Assembly (NCBI RefSeq): GCF_018332715.1
Contig: NZ_BOQP01000071.1
Coordinates: 27,687-91,686, forward strand
Origin: Winogradskya consettensis
GTDB lineage: Bacteria > Actinomycetota > Actinomycetes > Mycobacteriales > Micromonosporaceae
Length of the DNA stretch: 64,000 nt
Direction of reading: 5' to 3'
The position numbers were made by a program, and so were the translations under genes. Position 1 is the first letter of the stretch. Every line of letters begins with the position of its first letter. Under the pieces are notes generated by a model, which saw nothing but the letters and a program-made list of their open reading frames with translations, had not been told where the DNA came from and searched no databases. This document shows positions 24,189-31,112 of the stretch, one piece after another.

Positions 24189-25271
24189 ATGGGCGTGTTC
24201 GTAAGCAGCGACGGCATCGAGGCCGCCGGGCACGAGCAGGTCGTCTTCTGCCAGGACCGGCACACCGGCCTGAAGGCGATCATCAGCATCTACTCGACGG
24301 CCCTGGGGCCCGCGCTGGGCGGCACCCGGTTCTACCCGTACGAGAGCGAGGAAGCGGCCGTCACCGACGCGCTGAACCTGTCTCGCGGGATGGCCTACAA
24401 GAACGCACTTGCGGGGCTTGACCTGGGCGGCGGCAAGGCAGTGATCTGGGGCGACCCGGCGCTGGACAAGTCCGAGGCGCTGCTGCGGGCGTACGGCCGC
24501 TTCGTCGAGTCCCTGAACGGGCGCTACTACACCGCGTGTGACGTCGGCACCTACGTGCCCGACATGGACGTGATCGCCCGCGAGACCCGCTACGTGACCG
24601 GCCGCAGCGTGGAGCACGGCGGCGCCGGCGACTCCTCGGTCCTCACCGCCTGGGGCGTCTTCCAGGGGATGCGCGCCGCGGCCGAGCACACGTGGGGCCG
24701 TCCGACCCTCTCCGGCCGCAGGGTCGGCATCGCCGGGCTCGGCAAGGTCGGCAAGTACCTCGCGGGTCACCTGATCGAGGACGGCGCCGCGGTGGTCGCC
24801 ACCGACGTCAGCCCGGCGGCCCAGGAATGGGCCCGCACCACCCACCCGCAGATCGACCTCGTCGACGACGCCCAGGCACTCATCACGAGCGACCTCGACG
24901 TGTACGCCCCCTGCGCCCTCGGTGGCGCCCTGAACGACGACACGGTCGCCGTCCTGCGCGCCAAGATCGTCACCGGTGCCGCGAACAACCAGCTCGCCCA
25001 CCCGGGCATCGAGAAGCTGCTGGAGGAGCGGGGCATCCTCTACACGCCCGACTACGTGGTGAACGCGGGCGGCGTGATCCAGGTGGCCGACGAGATCGAG
25101 GGCTTCAACTTCGAGCGGGCCAAGCTGCGCGCCACGAAGATCTTCGACACCACGGGCCAGATCCTGCGGCTCGCGGATGACGACGGAGTGCCGCCCGCGG
25201 TCGCTGCCGATCGCCTCGCGGAGCGCCGGATGGCCGAAGTGGGCCGACTCCGCAGCATCTACCTGGGTTGA
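24189..25271 (+). CDS. vdh: Valine (Glu/Leu/Phe/Val-type) dehydrogenase
   Basis: A 360-residue amino acid dehydrogenase. The substrate Lys lies in LSRGMAYKNALAGL, and the catalytic region is DLGGGKAVIWGDP. The NAD-binding Rossmann motif is GRRVGIAGLGKVGKYLAGHL near residues 177-196, and KIVTGAANNQLAH follows. It catalyses oxidative deamination of branched-chain amino acids to 2-keto acids, which supply precursors for polyketides and branched fatty acids. An AGGAGAG site precedes the ATG. The bldC-linked position supports the valine assignment over leucine or phenylalanine, but specificity is not proven by sequence. Confidence 0.9.
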   Translation: MGVFVSSDGIEAAGHEQVVFCQDRHTGLKAIISIYSTALGPALGGTRFYPYESEEAAVTDALNLSRGMAYKNALAGLDLGGGKAVIWGDPALDKSEALLRAYGRFVESLNGRYYTACDVGTYVPDMDVIARETRYVTGRSVEHGGAGDSSVLTAWGVFQGMRAAAEHTWGRPTLSGRRVGIAGLGKVGKYLAGHLIEDGAAVVATDVSPAAQEWARTTHPQIDLVDDAQALITSDLDVYAPCALGGALNDDTVAVLRAKIVTGAANNQLAHPGIEKLLEERGILYTPDYVVNAGGVIQVADEIEGFNFERAKLRATKIFDTTGQILRLADDDGVPPAVAADRLAERRMAEVGRLRSIYLG

Positions 25272-25284
25272 GGCTTTTGTACGC

Positions 25285-25326
25285 CGTCGCGCGTCCCGCA
25301 GCGGGCCGGCCACGACGCGCGACGGT
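25285..25326 (+). terminator. Hairpin terminator of vdh
   Basis: A perfect 12-bp stem, CCGTCGCGCGTC/GACGCGCGACGG, starts 13 bases after the vdh stop. Confidence 0.65.
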
Positions 25327-25450
25327 GGTACACGTAACCCGAGGTGCCGAAGGCGGCATCGTCCATGTACCGTAAGACCCACGAGAGATGCCTGACGTCA
25401 TCGGGGCCCGCCTTCGGGCTGCCCCGAATTCTGTGCGAGGGGGTCGAGCC

Positions 25451-25672
25451 ATGGGGCGCGGCCGTGCTAAGGCCAAGCAGACAAAGGTGGCCCGGGAGTT
25501 GAAGTACCACTCCCCGAACACCGACCTCACCGCCTTGCAGCGCGAACTAGCGGGTGCCGGTAGTAATCCCGATCACCGTTTCGACGACGACAACGATGAG
25601 TTGGTCGATGACGATGATGAGGATGACGCTGACGACGAGCAGGACCGCTGGTCGCCTTCACCAAGGCGTTGA
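25451..25672 (+). CDS. DUF3073 family protein
   Basis: A 73-residue protein beginning MGRGRAKAKQTKVARELKYH, which is the invariant start of DUF3073 proteins of Actinobacteria. The body has NTDLTALQRELAG, and the C-terminal half is a run of Asp and Glu (DDDNDELVDDDDEDD). The ATG at 25,451 is fixed by the family start; the upstream extension has no homology pattern. The function is unknown. In Streptomyces the gene lies directly beside purM. Here the amcA/amcB pair separates them. Confidence 0.9.
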   Translation: MGRGRAKAKQTKVARELKYHSPNTDLTALQRELAGAGSNPDHRFDDDNDELVDDDDEDDADDEQDRWSPSPRR

Positions 25673-25891
25673 CCCGCGCGACCCCGACGACGCAGAGCAT
25701 GTGGCACGCCGCATGCTCTCGTTTGTCGCGGTCGCTCCGGAATGACCATGATGCCCACAGGGGAGACCTCGTGGGTGTCATGGACTGACCGCGGCGGTCC
25801 CACTTCCCCGACGCACATCTTGATGACTCCGCCGAGTTATCGGGATGCTCGGCTGTTCGCGTGCGCAAGGTGATGAGCTTTGTTGCCATGC

Positions 25892-25932
25892 GCACTAAGC
25901 GCACCGTGAATTACTCACGGTGCGCTTAGTGC
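25892..25932. terminator. Strong bidirectional hairpin
   Basis: A long stem (CACTAAGCGCACCGTGA with its complement) lies between the convergent DUF3073 and amcA genes, 220 bases after the first stop and 144 bases beyond the second. Confidence 0.65.
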
Positions 25933-25960
25933 TGTGCCCTGCTCGTTTTGCGTCCCGCTC

Positions 25961-26093
25961 CCGTCGCTTCGGCGGGGCCGGTCGTTCGAGGCGCTTCAGC
26001 GGGGGCGGCTGGTTCAGGTGCTTTCAGCGGGGCCGGCTGTTCGAGCTGCTTGGCGGGCCGGCTGGTTCCGGTGCTTCAGCGGGGGCGGTTGTT
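25961..26093 (-). repeat. Five degenerate 26-28-bp tandem repeats at the end of amcA
   Basis: Read on the minus strand, the last codons of amcA (AACAACCGCCCCCGCTGA) and the next eight bases form the first unit. Four further units of 26-28 bases follow, each starting AAC and containing a CCGSCCCCGC core (units at 26,068-26,093, 26,042-26,067, 26,015-26,041, 25,987-26,014 and 25,961-25,986). The repeats do not keep the amcA reading frame and lie mostly beyond the stop codon. Confidence 0.65.
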
Positions 26094-26288
26094 CCAGTTG
26101 TAGAACGTCGGGATGTTCTCGAAGTGGTTCCAGGCGCAGACCGCTGAGCCGTCGGCCGGTGTTTCCGCGCGCTGTTTGCGAGCCTCTTCCGCCTCTGCCA
26201 GCAGGCTGGCCAGACCCTCGCTGGTCTCGCGGACCCGTGCCGTGACCGGGTCGGTGTCAGACGGCCGTGGGCTGGTGGTCTCGGGCAT
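26076..26288 (-). CDS. amcA: Triceptide/multiple-cyclophane RiPP precursor peptide (AmcA-like)
   Basis: A 70-residue peptide, ATG at 26,288 with GGAG nine bases upstream; the start lies inside the end of the maturase gene (32-base overlap). Residues 1-50 form a helical leader rich in Glu, Ala and Ser. Residues 51-70 form the core CAWNHFENIPTFYNWNNRPR, with aromatic-x-Asn units: F56-E57-N58, F62-Y63-N64 and W65-N66-N67, plus W53-N54-H55. Three-residue cyclophanes link an aromatic ring to the third residue in such units, as known for the actinobacterial triceptide (Amc) group. No separate protease or transporter gene lies next to it, so processing and export are unexplained. Confidence 0.85.
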   Translation of the reverse strand: MPETTSPRPSDTDPVTARVRETSEGLASLLAEAEEARKQRAETPADGSAVCAWNHFENIPTFYNWNNRPR

Positions 26289-27360
26289 GGTCCAGCACTC
26301 CCTCGAGTAGGCGAATCTTGCTGTTGCGGCAGTGGTCCGTCGTTGTCACGTCGAACCGCCCGTGCTCGAAGTAGCGGTTGGCCGCGTGGGCGCCGCCGCA
26401 GAAGCCGAAGTAGGGGCATTGCGTGCGGCAGGCTTCGACCCCGTCCAGGAATTCGCGGATCCAGGGGGTGCCGGTGGCCCGGGTCAGGATCTCCGCCAGC
26501 GGGGTTGTCAGCACGTTGCCGCTGCTGAAGTCGCCGTAGCGGGGGTCGGAGAAGCCGGCCAGCTCGGGTGAGAGCAAGACCACACTGCCGTCCTGGGCCA
26601 CGGTGGGGATCGGGTCGAGTCGGCGGGGCAGTAGCTCGTCGGCCGTGCCGTCCAGGACCGCGGCGGCGTACCGGAGGGACCATTCGATCTCTCGCAGGTG
26701 GATGCTGGGATTTTTGCGCCAGGCGGTGACCAGCTCGGCCCAGAAGGCCTTGACGTCCTGCTCAGGATGCCGATTGGTGCGGGTGTTGACGCCTTCGAGC
26801 TCTTCGACGTTGATGCCGAGCACCTCGCAGCCCAGCTCGAGGAAGTATCCGTAGAGCTCCGTGGCCAGGCCCGGGACCGGGCGGCCGACCACGCAGAGCG
26901 CCGAGAACGGGATGTCGTGGCGGCGCAGCGCCTCCACCCCACGCATGATCCGCGCGTAGGCCGGCTTGTCACCTCGGGTGACTCGTTCGCCGTTACGCGC
27001 CTCGGGTCCGTCCACGCTCACACTCACCCGGATGTCCCGCTCGGTGAAGAACTCGCACCAGGCGTCGTCGATCAGGGTGGCGTTGGTCTGCACGTGGTGC
27101 TCGACGCCTTCAGCGAACGGTTTCAGCAGCTCAGCGAAGTGCTCACGACCGGCTGCGAGGGGCTCACCCCCATGCCAGACGACCGAGAACCGGCCCGTAC
27201 GCGACCAGGGGTTCACAGACGCAGCAACCGCGGTCGCCACCTCGACCGGCATCTTCTTGTCCAGCTTGCGCAGCGGCAGGTAACAATAAGAGCAGTCTAG
27301 ATTGCACAGCGTAGTGGGCTGCATGACGACGTAGGTGGGAATTTCGGAGATTCCGCGCAT
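26257..27360 (-). CDS. amcB: Radical SAM/SPASM cyclophane-forming peptide maturase (AmcB-like)
   Basis: A 367-residue enzyme from ATG at 27,360; an in-frame TTG at 27,459 would add 33 residues with no family features. The radical SAM motif CNLDCSYC holds Cys19, Cys23 and Cys26, which bind the [4Fe-4S] cluster. GGEPL follows near residue 64. The C-terminal SPASM region has CRTQCPYFGFCGG (Cys311, 315, 321) and a late DHC (Cys344), which hold auxiliary clusters. Family members make C-C bonds between aromatic rings and a beta-carbon two residues on. The precursor gene overlaps its 3' end, so the pair is coupled. It lies between DUF3073 and purM, breaking a conserved arrangement. Confidence 0.88.
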   Translation of the reverse strand: MRGISEIPTYVVMQPTTLCNLDCSYCYLPLRKLDKKMPVEVATAVAASVNPWSRTGRFSVVWHGGEPLAAGREHFAELLKPFAEGVEHHVQTNATLIDDAWCEFFTERDIRVSVSVDGPEARNGERVTRGDKPAYARIMRGVEALRRHDIPFSALCVVGRPVPGLATELYGYFLELGCEVLGINVEELEGVNTRTNRHPEQDVKAFWAELVTAWRKNPSIHLREIEWSLRYAAAVLDGTADELLPRRLDPIPTVAQDGSVVLLSPELAGFSDPRYGDFSSGNVLTTPLAEILTRATGTPWIREFLDGVEACRTQCPYFGFCGGAHAANRYFEHGRFDVTTTDHCRNSKIRLLEGVLDHARDHQPTAV

Positions 27361-27581
27361 CCCACTCCAGCGCTCCCCCACGGCCACCTCCCCGTTGTCA
27401 CCTGAGGCCAGGCTAAGTCCCGGCGTCCACCCCTGTTCAACCGCGCGCAGATCTCCCAAGACATCGATGTTCGCAAATCATTGCACAACGGGAAAACAAT
27501 CCGGCCCGCCCGGTCCGACTTTCTACGCGTACATCGCGCAGCGTGACGGACCGGCCGGGCCGGCGGAACGCTTTGAACGGA

Positions 27582-28733
27582 TCAGCCCCGGGTGTACTGA
27601 CCGACCATGTGCACCTGGCCGGAGCCCTCGATGACCTCGCCGACCTGCCATGCTTCGACACCACGGCCGGTCAGGTAGGCCATCGCCCGGTCGGCGTCAT
27701 CGGCCGACACGATGGCGAACATGCCGACGCCCATGTTGAACGTGGCCTCCATGTCGGCACCCTCGATGCGGCCCTTCGCCTGGATCAGGTCGAAGATCGG
27801 CTGCGGGCGCCACGAGGAACGGTCCACGACGGCGTCAAGGTGCGCGGGGAGGACCCTGTTCAGGTTGCCGGGGATGCCGCCGCCGGTCACGTGGCAGAAC
27901 GCCCGGACGTCGGTCTCCTCGATCAGGCCGAGGCAGTCCTTGGCGTAGATCTTGGTGGGGGTCAGCAGCTCCTCGCCGAGCGTGCGCTGGCCGCCGAAGT
28001 CGTCGACCACCGTGTCGAGGCGCATCCGGCCCGCTCCCAGCAGCACGTGCCGCACCAGCGAGTAGCCGTTGGAGTGCAGCCCCGAGGAGCGCATCGCGAT
28101 CACGGCGTCGCCGAGCTCGACCTTGTGCGGGCCGAGGATCTCGCTCTCCTCCACCACGCCGACACCGGTCGCGGAGACGTCGTACTCATCCGGGCGCATG
28201 ACGCCGGGGTGCTCGGCCGTCTCGCCGCCCAGCAGCGAGCAGCCCGCGTAACGGCAGCCGTCGGCGATGCCGGCGACGATCTCGGCCACCTTGTCCGGCA
28301 CGACCTCGCCACAGGCGATGTAGTCGAGCATGAAGAGCGGCTCGGCGCCACACGCCACGAGGTCGTCCACGACCATGGCGACCAGGTCGATGCCGATCGT
28401 GTCGTGGATGTTGAGCTGCTGCGCGATCACCAGCTTGGTGCCGACACCGTCGGTCGACGACGCGAGGATCGGGCTCTTGTACTTCGCCGCGTTCAGCTTG
28501 AACAGGCCCGCGAAGCCGCCCAGGTCACCCATGACCTCGGGACGGTTCGCCCGCTTCACCTTCGACTTGAGCAGCTCGACCGCCCGGTCGCCGGCTTCGA
28601 TGGAGACGCCCGCGTCCGCGTACGTCGCCGTGCGCTTGCGTCCGGGACGGGCCGCGCCAGCCGACCATGGCTGGCGGTCGGCGCCCTCGGCGCCGTTGGA
28701 TCCGGCACTGTTGCGCTCGGACACGTGCGTCAC
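27582..28733 (-). CDS. purM: Phosphoribosylformylglycinamidine cyclo-ligase (AIR synthetase)
   Basis: A 383-residue enzyme that closes the imidazole ring: FGAM and ATP to AIR. GTG at 28,733 is chosen because GGGGAG lies five bases upstream. After about 35 low-complexity residues the family body begins TYADAGVSIEAGDRAVELLK. The ATP-binding strand STDGVGTKL, the DYIACGEV block and the GGETAEHPGVM motif are all present, as is FNMGVGM near the C-terminus. Downstream of purF with 166 bases between, it is part of the purine neighbourhood. The N-terminal extension is typical of actinobacterial PurM. Confidence 0.96.
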   Translation of the reverse strand: MTHVSERNSAGSNGAEGADRQPWSAGAARPGRKRTATYADAGVSIEAGDRAVELLKSKVKRANRPEVMGDLGGFAGLFKLNAAKYKSPILASSTDGVGTKLVIAQQLNIHDTIGIDLVAMVVDDLVACGAEPLFMLDYIACGEVVPDKVAEIVAGIADGCRYAGCSLLGGETAEHPGVMRPDEYDVSATGVGVVEESEILGPHKVELGDAVIAMRSSGLHSNGYSLVRHVLLGAGRMRLDTVVDDFGGQRTLGEELLTPTKIYAKDCLGLIEETDVRAFCHVTGGGIPGNLNRVLPAHLDAVVDRSSWRPQPIFDLIQAKGRIEGADMEATFNMGVGMFAIVSADDADRAMAYLTGRGVEAWQVGEVIEGSGQVHMVGQYTRG

Positions 28734-28843
28734 GGTTCTCCCCTTTGATGGTGGTGCTGAGCTTTTCTCGGTAACCGGCTTTTCGGTGACGGCGCGGATG
28801 ACCGCCTCGTCGACCCTAAGGCCGGGGGCCCTCGGACCCCAAG

Positions 28844-28879
28844 ACCGGTGGCCTGCCGACACTACGGTGGGCCACCGGT
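28844..28879. terminator. Hairpin between purF and purM
   Basis: A perfect 10-bp stem, ACCGGTGGCC/GGCCACCGGT, with a 16-base loop lies 21 bases after the purF stop. It could be a partial terminator or processing site within a purF-purM transcript. Confidence 0.5.
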
Positions 28880-28899
28880 TAGGTACGCACGATCGCCGT

Positions 28900-30510
28900 T
28901 TACGGGCGGTGCAGGGCGTCAACGCCGCCCGGGCTGCCCACGAGCGGCTTGACCGTCCCGCGCTCGCCCTCGGTGTACTGCTCGTCCTCGTACTGCTGCT
29001 CGAGGCCGGCCACCGCGGCGCTGGTAGCCGCCGGCGTCGAGGCCGGCATCGCGGCCCGCTTGCCGACGCTCTCCAGCAGATGCTTGCCGATCAGGTGCCC
29101 GGCAGGCAGCTCGATCGGATACTGCCCGTCGAAGCAGGCCATGCAGAGCCGCGTCTTGGGCTGCTCCGTAGCGCCGATCAGGCCGTCCAGCGAGACGTAG
29201 CCGAGGCTGTCGGCGCCGATCGAGCGGCGGATGCCGTCGATCTCCAGGCCGTTGGCGATCAGCTCGGCCCGGGTGGCGAAGTCGATGCCGTAGAAACAGG
29301 GCCACTTCACCGGCGGGGACGAGATGCGCACGTGGATCTCCAGGGCACCGGCCTCGCGCAGCATCCGGATCTGGGCGCGCTGTGTGTTGCCGCGCACGAT
29401 CGAGTCGTCGATCACCACGATCCGCTTGCCCCGGACGACCTCGCGCAGCGGGTTGAGCTTGAGCCGGATGCCGAGCTGCCGGATCGTCTGCGAGGGCTGG
29501 ATGAAGGTGCGGCCGACGTACGCGTTCTTCATGAAGCCGGCGCTGTAGGGGATGCCGGAGGCCTCCGCGTAGCCGATGGCGGCCGGAATGCCGGACTCCG
29601 GGACACCGATCACCAGGTCTGCCTCGACCGGGTGCTCCTTGGCGAGCCGCCGGCCGACCTCGACGCGGGCCGCGTAGACGTTGCGACCGGAGATCGTCGT
29701 GTCGGGGCGGGCCAGGTAGACGTACTCGAAGAGACAGCCCTTGGGCTCGGGTGTCGCGAAGCGGGTCGAGCGCAGGCCGTGCTCGTCGATCGCGAGGATC
29801 TCGCCCGGCTCCACCTCGCGGACGAAGCTGGCACCCACGATGTCGAGCGCGGCGGTCTCGCTCGCCACGGCCCAGCCACGCTCCATGCGGCCCAGCACGA
29901 GCGGGCGCACCCCCTGGGCGTCGCGAGCTGCGTACAGCGTGCTCTCGTCCATGAAGACGAAGCTGAACGCGCCACGCAGCCGCGGGAGCACCTCCATGGC
30001 CGCGGCCTCGACCGAGAGGTCCGGACGACTGGCCAGCAGGGTGGTCACCATGGCGGTGTCGGAGGTGGCGTCACCGACGTCGAGACCGCGCTCGGCGATC
30101 TCGCGGGCCAGGTCGGCGGTGTTGACGAGGTTGCCGTTGTGCGCCAGGGCGATCGTGGTGCCGGCCGTCGTGGCCCGGATCGTCGGCTGCGCGTTTTCCC
30201 AGTTGGATCCACCGGTGGTGGAGTAACGGGTGTGGCCGATCGCGAGGTGACCGCGCAGGCTCGCCAGTGTCGGCTCGTCGAAGACCTGGGAGACCAGGCC
30301 GAGATCCTTGTAGACCACCACGCCGGAACCGTCACTGACAGCGATGCCAGCGGCTTCCTGACCGCGGTGCTGCAATGCGAAGAGGCCGAAATAGGTGAGT
30401 TTGGCGACCTCTTCCTCCGGGGCCCAGACACCGAAGACGCCGCAGGCATCCTGGGGTCCGCGGTCCTGGGGGTCGAGATCGTCGGTCAACCGGCCGTCGC
30501 CTCGGGGCAC
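28900..30510 (-). CDS. purF: Amidophosphoribosyltransferase
   Basis: A 536-residue enzyme for the first committed step of purine synthesis (PRPP and glutamine to phosphoribosylamine). It starts with GTG at 30,510. Cys23 in DACGVFGVW is the N-terminal glutaminase nucleophile after removal of a 22-residue propeptide. GHTRYSTTGG and AHNGNLVN are glutaminase motifs. The PRPP loop is VVIDDSIVRGNT near residue 370. Cys residues in the C-terminal third (FYGIDF region and LCMACFDG) fit the iron-sulfur type enzyme. The last 50 residues are variable and acidic. It lies upstream of purM. Confidence 0.97.
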   Translation of the reverse strand: MPRGDGRLTDDLDPQDRGPQDACGVFGVWAPEEEVAKLTYFGLFALQHRGQEAAGIAVSDGSGVVVYKDLGLVSQVFDEPTLASLRGHLAIGHTRYSTTGGSNWENAQPTIRATTAGTTIALAHNGNLVNTADLAREIAERGLDVGDATSDTAMVTTLLASRPDLSVEAAAMEVLPRLRGAFSFVFMDESTLYAARDAQGVRPLVLGRMERGWAVASETAALDIVGASFVREVEPGEILAIDEHGLRSTRFATPEPKGCLFEYVYLARPDTTISGRNVYAARVEVGRRLAKEHPVEADLVIGVPESGIPAAIGYAEASGIPYSAGFMKNAYVGRTFIQPSQTIRQLGIRLKLNPLREVVRGKRIVVIDDSIVRGNTQRAQIRMLREAGALEIHVRISSPPVKWPCFYGIDFATRAELIANGLEIDGIRRSIGADSLGYVSLDGLIGATEQPKTRLCMACFDGQYPIELPAGHLIGKHLLESVGKRAAMPASTPAATSAAVAGLEQQYEDEQYTEGERGTVKPLVGSPGGVDALHRP

Positions 30511-30532
30511 GCGCTTGCTCCCTCATGCTGAT

Positions 30533-30563
30533 CTGCTCGGAAATGCTGGGCTGTTCCGAGCAG
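30533..30563. promoter_or_regulatory. Perfect inverted repeat upstream of purF
   Basis: CTGCTCGGAA pairs with TTCCGAGCAG around 11 bases, in the 78-base gap between the SCP-like gene and purF, both leftward. It may end the SCP-like transcript or act in the purF leader. Confidence 0.5.
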
Positions 30564-30588
30564 CCAGTGTACGCGAGCCGCCGGGGTA

Positions 30589-30951
30589 TCAGCCCTGGTG
30601 CACAGGGAGGTACGGAGTGAGATCGGTGCGTATACCGCTGGCCCGAATCCGCCCCGAATCGACCGCATCGCCCCAGCTCAGTCGGCCTGTGGCAACCAGC
30701 AGCCAGGTCATCGGATCGGTCTCGACCACATTGGGCGGAGTGCCACGGGTGTGCCGGGGACCTTCGACACACTGAATCGCACCGAAAGGTGGAATACGGA
30801 CCTCCACCGATCGGCCGGGGACTGTCCGCGCAAGCTCCGCGAGCAGTGCTCGCACAGCGTCACGAAGAACTTCGCGGGTAGGTTCACCGCCGCCGTCCAG
30901 CGCGTCCAACGCCTGGTCGACCGACTCGGATTTATTGTGCGCAGCAGACAC
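30589..30951 (-). CDS. Sterol-carrier-like (bacterial SCP orthologue) protein
   Basis: A 120-residue protein that matches the small actinobacterial sterol-carrier-like family found beside purF: a helical N-terminus (VDQALDALDGGGEPTREVLR), then RSVEVRIPPFGAIQCVEG and the C-terminal DPMTWLLVATGRLSWGDAV block, which forms part of a lipid-pocket fold. It starts with GTG at 30,951. The ligand is unknown. The gene is in the same direction as purF and 78 bases upstream, an arrangement also seen in Streptomyces, so the two are probably cotranscribed. Confidence 0.8.
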   Translation of the reverse strand: MSAAHNKSESVDQALDALDGGGEPTREVLRDAVRALLAELARTVPGRSVEVRIPPFGAIQCVEGPRHTRGTPPNVVETDPMTWLLVATGRLSWGDAVDSGRIRASGIRTDLTPYLPVHQG

Positions 30952-31112
30952 GTCGGGACAATACGACCCGGCATTCGGCTACAACCCGGCGGCCCTGGGT
31001 CGCGCGGACGTCCTTCGACAGGGCATAGTGGCCGACGGTGTGTATTCAGCGCGGGATCCATGGGCCTTTTCATCAGGCGGCCCGGGGACCGAGCGACCGG
31101 AAGGCGGTGGAC

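Noticed and set aside
25920..26245. Plus-strand frames of 75-103 codons near the RiPP locus
   Set aside because: They arise from the tandem repeats and the antisense of amcA.
28330..30531. 733-codon plus-strand frame opposite purF and purM
   Set aside because: It is antisense to two certain purine genes and shows only low-complexity Arg/Ala/Gly sequence.
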